64,000 nt of DNA from Chitinimonas taiwanensis DSM 18899 (GCF_900119825.1 NZ_FPKR01000014.1:78044-142043); one strand, 5' to 3'. Counted from the first letter of the stretch, positions 19,123-28,594 are shown. The notes: generated by a model from the letters alone, not told the origin. Made by a program: numbers and translations.

Positions 19123-20645
19123 GCCACGAAATGCTCGCCCCGGTCATGTTCGCCTCGCTGATCGTCTTTCTGCTGATCGGCTACCCGGTGGCTTTTGCCC
19201 TATCCGCAGTTGGGCTGTTGTTCTCCTTTATCGGCATCGAAGCGGGCTTTATGCCTGCCGCCTTGCTGCAGGCGCTGCCGCAGCAGGTGTTCGATGTCAT
19301 GCGCAATGACACGCTGCTGGCCATCCCCTTCTTCACCTTCATGGGCCTGATTCTGGAGCGATCCGGTATGGCGGAGGACATGCTGGACACCATAGGCCAG
19401 CTGTTCGGCCCGATACGCGGTGGTCTGGCCTATGCGGTGATCTTCGTCGGCGCGCTGCTGGCCGCTACCACCGGCGTGGTCGCCGCCTCGGTGATTTCGA
19501 TGGGGCTGATCTCCCTGCCCATCATGCTGCGCTATGGCTACAACCCGCAGCTCGCCTCGGGCGTGATTGCCGCATCGGGCACCCTGGCGCAGATCATCCC
19601 GCCCTCGCTGGTGCTGATCGTACTGGCCGACCAGCTGGGTACCTCGGTTGGCGATATGTACACCGGCGCCCTGGTGCCGGGTCTGGTGCTGACTGGCTTA
19701 TATGCCGTTTATGTGCTCGGCATCTCGGTGTTCAAACCACAATGGGTGCCCGCCCTGCCCGCCGAAGCGCGCACCCTGCGCGGCGGCAAGCTGCTGGGCC
19801 GGGCGCTGTTCGTGATGGTACCGCCGCTGGTGCTGATCTTCCTGGTGCTCGGCACCATCTTCTGGGGTATCGCCACCCCGACCGAGGGCGGCGCCATGGG
19901 CGCGGTCGGCGCACTGATCCTGGCCCTGGCCAAGCGCAAGCTGAGCTGGGACCTGACCCGTCAGGCAATGAACTCCACTCTCAAGCTGACCACCTTCGTG
20001 GTGTTCATCCTGCTTGGCGCGCGGGTCTTCCGCATCGCCTTCCTGGGTGTGGATGGCGATGCCTGGGTGGAAGGCCTGTTCGACAGCTTGCCTGGCGGCG
20101 TAGTCGGCTTCCTGGTGGTGGTCAACATCCTGATCTTCGTCCTGGCCTTCTTCCTCGACTTCTTCGAGATCGCCTTCATCCTGGTCCCACTGCTGGCGCC
20201 GATCGCGGCCAAGCTCGGCATCGATCTGGTGTGGTTCGGGGTGATGCTGGGCGTGAATATGCAGACCGCCTTCATGCACCCGCCGTTCGGCTTCGCACTG
20301 TTCTATCTGAAGAGCGTGGCGCCCAAGTCAGTGAAGACGAAAGACATTTACTGGGGCGCCGTACCCTTTGTCTGCATCCAGGTGGTCATGGTGGGCCTGG
20401 TGCTGGCCTTCCCGCAGATGGTCACCCACTTCCTCGACAAACCGGTGGTCACCAATGAAGCGAACACCGAAGCGATTCTGCAAAGCCTGCCTCAGGATGT
20501 GCCGGTGGAGGAGAACCTGAACGAAGCTGACGAGGCCGCCGCCGCACTGATGGGCGATAGTGCACCGGCACCCAATGCCGAGCCACAGACCGAGGCCGAC
20601 CCGGCCGCGGCACTGCTGGAGGAAGCCGGAAAGAACGCAAACTGA
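19119..20645 (+). CDS. TRAP transporter large permease (DctM family) with long C-terminal tail
   Basis: A 508-residue inner-membrane permease with 12 or more hydrophobic segments. Characteristic TRAP-M features include LLAIPFFTFMGLILERSGMAEDMLD near residue 68, GVIAASGTLAQIIPPSLVLIVLADQLGTSVGD near 147, and FEIAFILVPLLAPIAAKLG near 350. The permease core ends around residue 435. The remaining 70 or so residues are a hydrophilic, acidic and Ala/Pro-rich tail (for example PVEENLNEADEAAAALMGDS) that most DctM proteins, at about 425-430 residues, do not have. It overlaps the small permease gene by 4 bases and precedes the binding-protein gene by 68. Confidence 0.93.
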   Translation: MSHEMLAPVMFASLIVFLLIGYPVAFALSAVGLLFSFIGIEAGFMPAALLQALPQQVFDVMRNDTLLAIPFFTFMGLILERSGMAEDMLDTIGQLFGPIRGGLAYAVIFVGALLAATTGVVAASVISMGLISLPIMLRYGYNPQLASGVIAASGTLAQIIPPSLVLIVLADQLGTSVGDMYTGALVPGLVLTGLYAVYVLGISVFKPQWVPALPAEARTLRGGKLLGRALFVMVPPLVLIFLVLGTIFWGIATPTEGGAMGAVGALILALAKRKLSWDLTRQAMNSTLKLTTFVVFILLGARVFRIAFLGVDGDAWVEGLFDSLPGGVVGFLVVVNILIFVLAFFLDFFEIAFILVPLLAPIAAKLGIDLVWFGVMLGVNMQTAFMHPPFGFALFYLKSVAPKSVKTKDIYWGAVPFVCIQVVMVGLVLAFPQMVTHFLDKPVVTNEANTEAILQSLPQDVPVEENLNEADEAAAALMGDSAPAPNAEPQTEADPAAALLEEAGKNAN

Positions 20646-20713
20646 AATCTGGATTTCGCCAATAAGGGCGCCGCAGCTGACGACGCCTCAACCCCTGGAA
20701 GAAGGAGCAGACT

Positions 20714-21802
20714 GTGCAAAGACGTAGCTTTCTGAAGACAGCAGGAACCCTGGGCGTCGCCGCAGCGGGCGTTTCAGCGCCGGCCATCGCCGCCAGTGAA
20801 CCCAGCATCCAATGGCGCATCACCTCCAGCTTCCCCAAGAGCCTGGAAACCATCTACGGCGGCGCCGAGCAGCTGGCCAAGCGGGTCAGCGAGCTGACCG
20901 ATGGCAAGTTCCAGATCAAGGTCGCTGCCGCGGGCGAAATCGTCCCCGGCCTGCAGGCGCTCGACGCCGTGCAGAACGGCACCGTGCAGGCCTGCCACAC
21001 CTGCGGTTACTACTACGTGGGTAAGAACAAGACCTTTGCCTTCGATACCGCAGTGCCATTTGGCCTGTCCTCGCGCCAACAGGCGGCCTGGATGTATTAC
21101 GGCGGCGGCCTGCAGCTGATGCGTGATTTCCTCAAGGAATACAACGTCATCAGCTTCTACGGCGGCAATACCGGCACCCAGATGGGCGGCTGGTTCCGTA
21201 AGCCGATCAAATCACTGGCTGAGGTCAAAGGCCTGAAGATCCGCATTCCCGGCATCGGCGGCGAAGTATGGTCGCGCCTGGGCGCTGTGCCGCAAACCCT
21301 GGCCGGCGGCGACATCTACCCGGCGCTGGAAAAAGGCACCATCGATGCCGCCGAATGGGTTGGGCCCTATGACGATGAGAAACTCGGTTTCTACAAGGTG
21401 GCCAAGAACTACTTCTACCCAGGCTGGTGGGAACCGGGTCCGCAGATCTCCTTCTATGTGAACCTGCAGGAATGGGCCAAGCTGCCCAAGAGCTACCAGG
21501 CGGCCTTCGAAGTTGCCACGGCCGAAGCCGCGATTGCCATGCAGGCCGAGTACGACGCCAAGAACCCGCAAGCCCTGGTGCGCCTGCTGCAGAATGGTGT
21601 GAAGCTGCACAAATACCCGGCCGACATCATGAAAGCCGCCCAGAAAGCCACCTTCGAGCTGTACGAGGAAGAGGCGGCCAAGAACGCGGCCTTCAAGAAG
21701 GTCTACACCGAGTGGAAGAAATTCCGCGGCATCGAGCAAGGCTGGTTCAGCCTGGCCGAATCGGGACTGGAAAGCTTTATGTATGCCAATCGGGTCAAGT
21801 AG
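20714..21802 (+). CDS. TRAP transporter substrate-binding protein (DctP family, Tat-exported)
   Basis: A 362-residue periplasmic binding protein. It starts with GTG (AAGGAG 8 bases upstream) and carries a twin-arginine signal (QRRSFLKTAGTLGVAAAGVS, cleavage near AIA-AS). The mature protein matches the DctP group that binds 2-oxo or hydroxy acids, such as TakP: WRITSSFPKSLETIYGGAE at the start, KIRIPGIGGEVWSRLGAVP with the ligand-binding Arg near residue 177, QTLAGGDIYPALEKGTIDAAEW, and YDDEKLGFYKVAKNYFYPGW. It hands its ligand to the DctQM permease encoded just upstream. Substrate is inferred only from family resemblance. Confidence 0.93.
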   Translation: MQRRSFLKTAGTLGVAAAGVSAPAIAASEPSIQWRITSSFPKSLETIYGGAEQLAKRVSELTDGKFQIKVAAAGEIVPGLQALDAVQNGTVQACHTCGYYYVGKNKTFAFDTAVPFGLSSRQQAAWMYYGGGLQLMRDFLKEYNVISFYGGNTGTQMGGWFRKPIKSLAEVKGLKIRIPGIGGEVWSRLGAVPQTLAGGDIYPALEKGTIDAAEWVGPYDDEKLGFYKVAKNYFYPGWWEPGPQISFYVNLQEWAKLPKSYQAAFEVATAEAAIAMQAEYDAKNPQALVRLLQNGVKLHKYPADIMKAAQKATFELYEEEAAKNAAFKKVYTEWKKFRGIEQGWFSLAESGLESFMYANRVK

Positions 21803-21828
21803 ACCGGCTCGGCGTGATGTCAGCAGTA

Positions 21829-21855
21829 AAAAAACCCGCCTGATGGCGGGTTTTT
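21829..21855. terminator. Terminator between dctP and the convergent hypothetical gene
   Basis: The inverted repeat AAAAACCCGCC / GGCGGGTTTTT with a four-base loop can stop transcription from both sides. Confidence 0.92.
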
Positions 21856-21874
21856 ATTTGTTTAGGCGACTGAC

Positions 21875-22537
21875 TCAGTGGCCGCTCGGCTTTGGCGTAG
21901 CCGGCTTGGGGACAACCGGTTTGACGACTGGAGCTGGAGCCGGCGTTGCGGGCTTGGCCGCTTTATCCTCATAGCCACCAGGGCCGCTATTCATTGCCCC
22001 GATCGCATCACGCAGATTCAGGCACTTCACGTCTTCCTTGCTGCGGATCGCACCACCTTGCAGCTCGCACTCTTTGTCAGCAAATTTGAGCAAAGCGCCC
22101 TTTACCGCTTGCTCGGCCTTGCTGCCGGTGCCGGTCAAGCTGGTGCGGATATCCTGCAGCACCTTGTCCAGCGCCTCTTTCTCCAGCTTGGCCAGTGCCA
22201 ATTGCTCCTTCAGCGTGGCCACATCCTTGTCCTTGGCCTCCTGCAAGGTCTTGGCCTCCTCCAGCTGGGTTTGCAGCTGAGCCTTCTCTTCGGCCAGCTT
22301 GGCGGCCGCCTGCTTGGCAGCACGGGTCTGGGTCAGCAGATTGCGCTCCATGGTCTGATTACGCTGGGTTGCCAGCGCCAGCCCCCCCAGAAAACCACCC
22401 GCGCCAATCGCAATCACCAGGGCAATCAGCAAAACCACCAGCATGGCCGATACTCCATTGGGCACGCCACCACGCAGCGCTAGGACAATGCGCTTCATCA
22501 AAGGCAATTTAGCGACTTGTTCATTTGACGTTGTCAT
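21875..22537 (-). CDS. Hypothetical single-pass membrane protein with coiled coil
   Basis: A 220-residue protein of unknown function. Residues 1-25 are cytoplasmic and basic, residues 30-57 form a membrane segment (AMLVVLLIALVIAIGAGGFL), and residues 60-135 are a strong heptad coiled coil rich in Lys, Glu, Gln and Ala. A small domain follows with two Cys (KECELQGGAIR and VKCLNLRDA) that could form a disulfide in the periplasm. The tail (about 190-220) is Pro/Ala/Lys-rich (PAPAPVVKPVVPKPATPKPS), typical of a cell-wall spanning or peptidoglycan-near linker. AGAGGA precedes the ATG. No homologue is recognised. Confidence 0.75.
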   Translation of the reverse strand: MTTSNEQVAKLPLMKRIVLALRGGVPNGVSAMLVVLLIALVIAIGAGGFLGGLALATQRNQTMERNLLTQTRAAKQAAAKLAEEKAQLQTQLEEAKTLQEAKDKDVATLKEQLALAKLEKEALDKVLQDIRTSLTGTGSKAEQAVKGALLKFADKECELQGGAIRSKEDVKCLNLRDAIGAMNSGPGGYEDKAAKPATPAPAPVVKPVVPKPATPKPSGH

Positions 22538-22645
22538 GCGATCCTCTCGGGGTTGGCACGTAAACGGCCCTGGAGGCCGCTTGCAGCAGTTTTAGCGACT
22601 TTGCGCCTTAGGTCAAACCGACACAAGCGCGACGCAAAAACAAAA

Positions 22646-22673
22646 ACCGCATTGCTTTTCAGCAATGCGGTTT
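22646..22673 (-). terminator. Terminator of tRNA-Asn transcript
   Basis: Read on the minus strand, a 12-base-pair hairpin (AACCGCATTGCT / AGCAATGCGGTT) begins about 13 bases after the tRNA CCA end and is followed by a T-rich run. Confidence 0.85.
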
Positions 22674-22686
22674 CAGATAATTCGCT

Positions 22687-22762
22687 TGGCTCCTCGACCT
22701 GGGCTCGAACCAGGGACCTACGGATTAACAGTCCGGCGCTCTACCGACTGAGCTATCGAGGA
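22687..22762 (-). tRNA. tRNA-Asn (GTT)
   Basis: The minus strand folds into a standard cloverleaf: acceptor TCCTCGA/TCGAGGA, D-arm GCTC AGTCGGTA GAGC, anticodon loop CTGTTAA with anticodon GTT, and T-arm CCTGG TTCGAGC CCAGG. A G discriminator and an encoded CCA end follow. It is a single tRNA unit, divergent from the AsmA-like gene. Confidence 0.98.
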
Positions 22763-22837
22763 ACAAAAGAAGCCGCTATACTAAAAGGCTGTCCAAAACG
22801 TGTCAACATTCGTTTCGTTATCCTGTATAGAGGCCTC

Positions 22838-24094
22838 ATGTCCGCCCTCAAGAAACTGTTGATTATCGTCCTAGTCCTGGCCGCCATCCTGGCCGCTATT
22901 CCGCTGTTGATTCCCTACGACAATTACAAGTCGGACCTGGAACAAAACCTGAGCACCCGCCTGGGCACGCCGGTCAAGATTGACAGCATCCAGTTCAGCT
23001 ATGCGCCCAAGCCGCAGTTGCAGCTGCAGGATATCCAGCTGGGCGACGCCGCCGAAAACACCGTGGGCAAGATCGTGGTGCCGGTGACCTTGCGTAATCT
23101 GTTCAAATTCCGTGAATCGCTAGCCGATGTCTCGCTGGAAGCCGCGACGCTTAAGCAGGATTTCGCCTTGTCACTGCCCGATAGACTGAAAACCAAGCCT
23201 GCCGGCAGCAATATTCATGTCGCCTCGCTGAAGCTGCAGGGCCTGACCATACAGCTGGAGAAGCAGCAGGTCGGACCATTCAATGGTGCACTGCGCTTCA
23301 ATGCCGACAGCAGCCTGAAGAACATCACCCTGAGCAGCGAGGACGAGCGCGCCAAGCTGCATATCAAGCCCGAGGGTGAGCAATATGAGCTCGACTTCGA
23401 AGCCAAGAACTGGGTACTGCCCGGCAAGTATGAGGTGCGCTTCGATCAGCTGATCCTGCGCGGCCAGGCCGACAAGAACGGCTTGTTGATCGACGATATC
23501 AACGGCCTGCAGTTTGGCGCCGTAGCCGTCGGTACGGCGCAGCTGGACTGGGTCGATGGCTGGAAGCTGCGTGGCTCGCTGCAGACCCGCGGCATGCAGG
23601 TGGAAGAGCTGATCTCGCTGGCCAGCCCGATCACCCGCGCCACCGGCCGTATGACCGGCACCGCCAATTTCGAATTTAGCGGTAGCGGCTACGACACCCT
23701 GTTCGATGCGCCGATGATAGAGCTGAAGTTCTCGGTCACCGATGGCAATCTGCATAACCTCGACCTGATCACCCCGCTCAAGTCATCCAGCCCTTCGGTT
23801 CTGCAGCGCGGCGGTCAAACCCGCTTCGATACGCTGACCGGCACCTATCTACTCAATAAGGACAGCGTGGCCCTGCGCGGGTTGGCCTTGAATTCCGGCA
23901 AGTTCACCGCATCTGGCAATCTGAGCATCGACGCCAAGCAGAACATCAGCGGTAACATCGCCACCCGCTTGGCAAGCGGCGTGATCGTGGTCAGTGCACC
24001 GCTGCGCGTCGATGGCACACTCGATGCCCCTGAGCTGCGTTCCAGCGGCGCCTACAAACCAGGTGCCGCCGACGCCACCACGCGCATCTTCTAA
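22838..24094 (+). CDS. AsmA-family envelope protein
   Basis: A 418-residue protein with an N-terminal membrane anchor (LLIIVLVLAAILAAIPLLIP, residues 7-26) followed by YDNYKSDLEQNLSTRLGTPVKIDSI, the standard AsmA opening. The long beta-rich periplasmic part has the repeated strand pattern of AsmA/TamB-like lipid-transfer proteins, and the C-terminal FDTLTGTYLLNKDSVALRGLALNSGKFTASGNL block is typical of the AsmA C-terminal domain. At this length it is a short member (E. coli AsmA is about 617). Likely role: outer-membrane lipid or envelope homeostasis. The ATG is preceded by AGAGG. It shares its strand with ygfZ downstream, separated by a hairpin. Confidence 0.85.
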   Translation: MSALKKLLIIVLVLAAILAAIPLLIPYDNYKSDLEQNLSTRLGTPVKIDSIQFSYAPKPQLQLQDIQLGDAAENTVGKIVVPVTLRNLFKFRESLADVSLEAATLKQDFALSLPDRLKTKPAGSNIHVASLKLQGLTIQLEKQQVGPFNGALRFNADSSLKNITLSSEDERAKLHIKPEGEQYELDFEAKNWVLPGKYEVRFDQLILRGQADKNGLLIDDINGLQFGAVAVGTAQLDWVDGWKLRGSLQTRGMQVEELISLASPITRATGRMTGTANFEFSGSGYDTLFDAPMIELKFSVTDGNLHNLDLITPLKSSSPSVLQRGGQTRFDTLTGTYLLNKDSVALRGLALNSGKFTASGNLSIDAKQNISGNIATRLASGVIVVSAPLRVDGTLDAPELRSSGAYKPGAADATTRIF

Positions 24095-24118
24095 GCGCGG
24101 GTCAACCTCAGCCCCAGC

Positions 24119-24146
24119 TCGCCGGCCTCCAAGCCGGCGATGCTTT
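24119..24146 (+). terminator. Likely terminator between asmA-like gene and ygfZ
   Basis: A perfect 8-base-pair stem (TCGCCGGC / GCCGGCGA, six-base loop) is followed within 3 bases by T5. It suggests that ygfZ has its own promoter or depends on readthrough. Confidence 0.7.
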
Positions 24147-24170
24147 TTGTACTTTCGGAAGGATGGCAGC

Positions 24171-25190
24171 ATGGCCTGGCAAGATTTTCTCAGCACACAG
24201 GGCGCCCAGTTCGATGCCGAGCTGGCCGTCAGTTTTCCCGGCGAACAGCAGCCGGCCGAGCAGCAGCAGGGCGCTGCCCTGGTGCCGCTCAGCCATTTCG
24301 GCTTGATACGCTTCAGCGGCGAGGAAACCGCGGCCTTCCTACACGGCCAGCTGTCCAGCGACGTCAAGCAGCTCGGACCGAATCGCGCGCAATACAGCAC
24401 TTACTCAACGCCCAAGGGCCGCATGCTGGCCAGCCTGCTGGTGCTGGCCGATGGCGAAGACAGGCTGCTGATGCTGCCGCGCGCCCTGCTGCCCACCATC
24501 CAGAAGCGCCTGAGCATGTATGTGCTGCGCAGCAAGACCAAGGCCAGCGATATCAGCGCGGACACCGTGCTGCTCGGCCTGTGCGGCGCGCAGGCCGCCG
24601 GCGTGGCCAAGCAGCTGGGTGGCAGCTTGCCCACCGAAGCATTGCAAAAGGTGGATCTGCCAGCCGGCTGGTTGCTCAAGCTCGATGAGGGACGTTTCCT
24701 GCTCGGCATCGCCGCGGCACAGGCTGAAACCGTCTGGCAAGCCCTGCTGGCAGCCGGCGCCAGTCCCGCAGGTGCCACCGCCTGGACCCTGGCCGATATC
24801 CGTGCTGGCATTACCTGGGTGCTACCCGCCACCCAGGAGGCCTTCGTGCCGCAGATGGCGAATATGGAGCTGATCGGCGCGGTCAACTTCAAGAAAGGCT
24901 GCTATCCGGGCCAGGAGATCGTTGCGCGTACCCAATATCTGGGCAAGCTCAAGCGCCGCGCGCTGCGCGTGCAGGCCAGCAGCCCGATGCAGGCCGGCGA
25001 GTCGGTATTCAGCCCGGAAATGCAGGATCAGGCATCCGGCCAGGTGGCACTGGCGGCACCGAGCGCAGATGGTCAGTGGGAAGCACTGGTGGTGGTCCAG
25101 CTCAGCAGCATCGAGCACGGCCTGCATCTGCACGGCCCGCAAGGCCCAGCACTGAGCATCCTGCCCCTGCCCTACACAGTGATCGAATAA
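24171..25190 (+). CDS. ygfZ: Folate-binding Fe-S cluster/tRNA-modification protein YgfZ
   Basis: A 339-residue protein related to the glycine-cleavage T-protein that uses tetrahydrofolate to support Fe-S enzymes such as MiaB. The diagnostic motif KKGCYPGQEIVART is present with its essential Cys at residue 244. Other family features are LIRFSGEETAAFLHGQLSSDVKQL near residue 43 and YSTYSTPKGRMLASLLVL near 72. The start was placed at MAWQDFL because GGAAGGA lies 8-10 bases ahead and the N-terminus then matches family length. A bidirectional terminator separates it from dxs. Confidence 0.93.
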   Translation: MAWQDFLSTQGAQFDAELAVSFPGEQQPAEQQQGAALVPLSHFGLIRFSGEETAAFLHGQLSSDVKQLGPNRAQYSTYSTPKGRMLASLLVLADGEDRLLMLPRALLPTIQKRLSMYVLRSKTKASDISADTVLLGLCGAQAAGVAKQLGGSLPTEALQKVDLPAGWLLKLDEGRFLLGIAAAQAETVWQALLAAGASPAGATAWTLADIRAGITWVLPATQEAFVPQMANMELIGAVNFKKGCYPGQEIVARTQYLGKLKRRALRVQASSPMQAGESVFSPEMQDQASGQVALAAPSADGQWEALVVVQLSSIEHGLHLHGPQGPALSILPLPYTVIE

Positions 25191-25210
25191 GCAGCTCAAG
25201 CAGACAAACA

Positions 25211-25237
25211 AAAGCCCGCCAATCCGGCGGGCTTTTT
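25211..25237. terminator. Terminator between ygfZ and dxs (convergent)
   Basis: The inverted repeat AAAGCCCGCC / GGCGGGCTTTTT has a five-base loop and lies between two convergent genes. Confidence 0.92.
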
Positions 25238-25266
25238 ACACGTAGATACAGCGAAGCGCGCCAGGC

Positions 25267-27114
25267 TTACAGCGCGAACGCCTTGCGTATGCTGGCTTCC
25301 ACGCCTGCGGCATCCAGCCCGCACTCGGCCAGCAGCAGCGCCGGGTCACCATGATCGACATAGCGGTCCGGCAAACCGAGTTGCAGCACACGCTTGGCCA
25401 CGCCAGCAGCATTCAGCGCCTCCAGCACGGCCGAACCGGCACCACCCATGATGGCGTTTTCTTCCAGCGTGACCAGGTAGTCGTGGCTGGCAGCCAGCTC
25501 AAGCACCAGCGCCACATCCAGCGGCTTGGCCCAGCGCATATTCGCCACCGTGGCATCCAGCGCTTCAGCCGCTTTGAGCGCAGGCATCAGCAAGCTGCCA
25601 AAGGACAGGATGGCCACGCGCTGACCGCGCCGACGCAGCTCGCCCTTGCCCACAGGCAGGGCTGTGAAGGCTTTTTCCACCTGGGCGCCCGGGCCAGTGC
25701 CGCGCGGGTAACGCACGGCAGTCGGCTGGTCCATCTGGAAGGCGGTGTACAACATCTGGCGGCATTCGTTCTCATCCGCCGGGCACAGCACAGCCATATT
25801 CGGAATGCAGCGCAGGAAGCTGATATCGAAGCTACCCGCATGGGTCGGACCATCCGCCCCCACCAGGCCGGCGCGGTCGATGGCGAAGACGACGGGCAGA
25901 TTCTGCAATGCCACATCGTGGATCAGCTGGTCGTAAGCGCGTTGCAGGAAGGTCGAGTAGATCGCCACCACGGGCTTGAGGCCCTCGCAGGCAAGGCCGG
26001 CGGCAAAGGTCACTGCATGCTGCTCGGCAATGCCGACATCGTAATAGCGCTCGGGAAAGCGCTGCGCGAACTCCACTAGACCAGAGCCTTCGCGCATGGC
26101 CGGGGTAATGCCGACCAGACGTGCATCGGCCTCGGCCATATCGCACAGCCACTCACCGAAAATCTGAGTATAGCTGGGCTTGCTGGCCGCCTTGGCCGCC
26201 ATGCCATCGGCCGGGGTGAATGGCGTAACCGCGTGATACTTGACCGGATCACCCTCGGCCAGCTTGTAACCCTGGCCCTTCTTGGTCACCACATGCAGGA
26301 ACTGCGGGCCGGACAGGCTCTTCAGGTTCTGCAGGGTGGATACCAGCGTGTCCAGATCATGCCCATCGATGGGCCCCACATAGTGGAAGCCGAATTCCTC
26401 GAACAGGGTGGAGGGCGAGAACAGGCCCTTCATATGTTCTTCGCCACGCCGTACCAGCTCGTGCAGTGGTGGCACGTTCTCCAGCACCTTGGCCCCGGTC
26501 GAGCGGAAGCCCTGATAGAAGCGCCCCGAGATCAACTTGGCCAGATAGGCATTGAAGGCGCCGACATTCGGCGAGATCGACATCTCATTGTCGTTCAGCA
26601 CCACCAAGAGGTCGGTGTCTTTGTCGCCAGCATTGAACAGTGCCTCGAAAGCCTGCCCGGCCGTCATTGCGCCGTCGCCGATCACCGCCACGCATTTGCG
26701 CCGCTCGCCCTTCAGCTTGCTGGCCTCGGCCATACCGGCTGCCGCGCCGATACTGGTGGAGCTATGCCCGACACCGAAGGTGTCGTATTCGCTTTCCTCG
26801 CGCTTCGGGAAGCCCGCCAGACCGCCATACTTGCGCATGGTGGGCATGCGCTCGCGCCGGCCGGTCAGCACCTTGTGCGGATAGCTCTGGTGACCCACAT
26901 CCCAGACCAGGCGATCATCCGGGGTGTTGAACACATAGTGCAGCGCAATGGTCAGCTCCACCGCGCCCAGATTGGAGGCGAAATGACCGCCGCTCTGGCT
27001 GACCGATTCGAGCAGAAAGGCGCGCAGCTCCTGAGCCAAGGGCTTGAGCTGTTCGCTTTCCAGGCGGCGCAGATCGGCCGGTAGGTGGAGGGTGTCGAGA
27101 AGCGGATAAGGCAT
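25267..27114 (-). CDS. dxs: 1-deoxy-D-xylulose-5-phosphate synthase
   Basis: A 615-residue thiamine-diphosphate enzyme that condenses pyruvate and glyceraldehyde 3-phosphate, the first step of the non-mevalonate isoprenoid pathway. The ThDP motif starts [19 protein letters not shown] near residue 146 and closes at [12 protein letters not shown]-type His (VGHSSTSIG) and the transketolase pyrimidine-domain segment [19 protein letters not shown] near 355 are intact. Length matches E. coli Dxs (620). It is the last gene of the xseB-ispA-dxs operon, so the first enzyme and the prenyl synthase of the pathway are made together. Confidence 0.97.
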   Translation of the reverse strand: MPYPLLDTLHLPADLRRLESEQLKPLAQELRAFLLESVSQSGGHFASNLGAVELTIALHYVFNTPDDRLVWDVGHQSYPHKVLTGRRERMPTMRKYGGLAGFPKREESEYDTFGVGHSSTSIGAAAGMAEASKLKGERRKCVAVIGDGAMTAGQAFEALFNAGDKDTDLLVVLNDNEMSISPNVGAFNAYLAKLISGRFYQGFRSTGAKVLENVPPLHELVRRGEEHMKGLFSPSTLFEEFGFHYVGPIDGHDLDTLVSTLQNLKSLSGPQFLHVVTKKGQGYKLAEGDPVKYHAVTPFTPADGMAAKAASKPSYTQIFGEWLCDMAEADARLVGITPAMREGSGLVEFAQRFPERYYDVGIAEQHAVTFAAGLACEGLKPVVAIYSTFLQRAYDQLIHDVALQNLPVVFAIDRAGLVGADGPTHAGSFDISFLRCIPNMAVLCPADENECRQMLYTAFQMDQPTAVRYPRGTGPGAQVEKAFTALPVGKGELRRRGQRVAILSFGSLLMPALKAAEALDATVANMRWAKPLDVALVLELAASHDYLVTLEENAIMGGAGSAVLEALNAAGVAKRVLQLGLPDRYVDHGDPALLLAECGLDAAGVEASIRKAFAL

Positions 27115-27202
27115 AGCAATCTAATCAGTAAGGGCGGGCCAGATCGGGCGTGCGCCGCAAAACAAGTTCAGCGGATGCGCCGGCGGCGCACCCGGCAAGG
27201 TA

Positions 27203-28102
27203 TCAAAAGGCGCGGTGCACGATAAAATGCGCCAGCTCGCGCAGCCGTTCAGCGCGCGCACCAAACACACTCAGGCAATCAAGCGCTTCGGCTTCCAACT
27301 CGGCCGCACGCAGCTTGGCCTCCTTCAGCCCCAGCAGCGAGACATAGGTGGGCTTGTCATGCGCGGCATCCTTGCCAGCCGTCTTGCCCAGGGTCGCGCT
27401 ATCGGCCTCCACGTCAAGGATGTCGTCGACCACCTGGAAAGCGAGGCCCATCAGCTTGGCAAAACGGTCCAGCTTGTCGCGCTCGGCTTGCGGCAGTGCT
27501 TCGCCGCAGTAACTGCCCAACAGCACTGCCGCGCGGATCAGCGCGCCGGTTTTCAGGATATGCATATTTTCCAGCTCAGGCAGGCTGAGCGGCTTACCCA
27601 CCGAAGCCAGATCAATCGCCTGGCCGCCGGCCATGCCGGCCGCACCGGAGGCCGTGGCCAGAATCTTGACCATCTTCAGCTGATCGGCCGGCTCATCGCA
27701 CAGGCTGCGCGCCGAGATCGCCTCGAAAGCCGCGGTCTGCAGCGCATCGCCGGCCAAGAGCGCCGTGGCTTCGTCGAACTCCACATGCACGGTGGGCTTG
27801 CCGCGGCGCAGTACATCGTCGTCCATGCAGGGCATGTCGTCGTGCACCAGCGAATAGGCATGGATCAGTTCCACCGCCGCCGCCGCGTACTGCAGGCGCT
27901 CGACCGAAGCCTGCACCACTTCACCGCTCGCGAAGGTCAGCAAAGGCCGCACCCGCTTGCCCCCGCCCAGCACCGCATAGCGCATCGCCTCGTGCAGGCG
28001 CTGCGGCAGTTGATAGGCCGGCGGCAGCACCGCGCCCAGCGCCAGCTCCATCTGTTGCTGAATCGCAAACGACCAGGTCTGGAAATCCTGTGACTTGCTC
28101 AT
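27203..28102 (-). CDS. ispA: Farnesyl diphosphate synthase
   Basis: A 299-residue short-chain prenyl transferase that adds isopentenyl diphosphate to DMAPP and GPP. The first Asp-rich motif is [20 protein letters not shown] near residues 86-105 and the second is [20 protein letters not shown] near 225-245. [13 protein letters not shown] near residue 47 gives the IPP-binding Lys and Arg. Length equals that of E. coli IspA (299). Its ATG overlaps the xseB stop codon (ATGA), and dxs follows about 90 bases downstream, so the order xseB-ispA-dxs is the common proteobacterial operon. Confidence 0.97.
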   Translation of the reverse strand: MSKSQDFQTWSFAIQQQMELALGAVLPPAYQLPQRLHEAMRYAVLGGGKRVRPLLTFASGEVVQASVERLQYAAAAVELIHAYSLVHDDMPCMDDDVLRRGKPTVHVEFDEATALLAGDALQTAAFEAISARSLCDEPADQLKMVKILATASGAAGMAGGQAIDLASVGKPLSLPELENMHILKTGALIRAAVLLGSYCGEALPQAERDKLDRFAKLMGLAFQVVDDILDVEADSATLGKTAGKDAAHDKPTYVSLLGLKEAKLRAAELEAEALDCLSVFGARAERLRELAHFIVHRAF

Positions 28103-28329
28103 TGTTCCGCCTCGGGCTCGAAAGGTTTGAGGCTGTCGCCATCCAGTTGCTTGATCTGCTGCTCGGCATTGGCCAGCTGCTCCTGGCAGTAGCGGATCAA
28201 TTCGCCACCGCGCTTATAGGCAGTCAGGGAGGCATCCAGCGGCAATTGGCCGGCTTCCATCTCGGTAATCAGGCTTTCGAGCTCACTCATGGCGGACTCG
28301 AAGCTGGCGGGTTTACTGGGTTTCGCCAT
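28099..28329 (-). CDS. xseB: Exodeoxyribonuclease VII small subunit
   Basis: A 76-residue protein matching XseB: SFESAMSELESLITEMEAGQ, LPLDASLTAYKRGGELIRYC and EQLANAEQQIKQLDGDSL are the conserved helical hairpin. It pairs with XseA (not in this window) to form the single-strand exonuclease. The start was set at MAKPSKPASFE; a 34-codon upstream extension is possible in frame but not conserved-looking. It overlaps ispA by four bases. Confidence 0.95.
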   Translation of the reverse strand: MAKPSKPASFESAMSELESLITEMEAGQLPLDASLTAYKRGGELIRYCQEQLANAEQQIKQLDGDSLKPFEPEAEQ

Positions 28330-28404
28330 GGGCTTCACAGGCTGGAGGTAATGGGAATCGCGCGATTTTACCCTGCTGACAGCAAGGACACTGCGCCAGG
28401 GGCA

Positions 28405-28436
28405 TAAAAAAAGCGCGTCGGAGTGAACCAACGCGC
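28405..28436 (-). terminator. Rho-independent terminator of a small transcript
   Basis: Read on the minus strand, the stem GCGCGTTGG / CCGACGCGC (nine pairs including one G-T, six-base loop) is followed by seven T. It lies upstream of xseB, where no protein gene on this strand ends, so it probably closes the candidate small RNA. Confidence 0.85.
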
Positions 28437-28523
28437 CCTAAATACCCAAGCGTAGGCAAACCGGCCGGGCTAGCCCGGCGGCCTCGCTGCACATCCCGTA
28501 GTAGGTTGCGCAGCGACTACGGA
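28405..28523 (-). ncRNA. Candidate structured small RNA
   Basis: A stretch of about 119 bases with no convincing protein gene. On the minus strand it would fold as hairpin 1 (CCGTAGT ... ACTACGG, 28494-28520), hairpin 2 (the palindrome GCCGGGCTAGCCCGGC), and then a strong terminator with T7. A plausible promoter lies just upstream: TTGTTT at 28553-28558 and TTACAT at 28529-28534, 18 bases apart, predicting a start near 28522. It does not match tmRNA, 6S, 4.5S or RNase P as I know them. The terminator is solid; the promoter and the existence of the RNA are inference. Confidence 0.5.
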
Positions 28524-28594
28524 GCGAAATGTAACACAGCTTTTTCAGTTTCAAACAATCGTTTGATAGGCTGTTGCAAGAGCGCAAATTTGTC

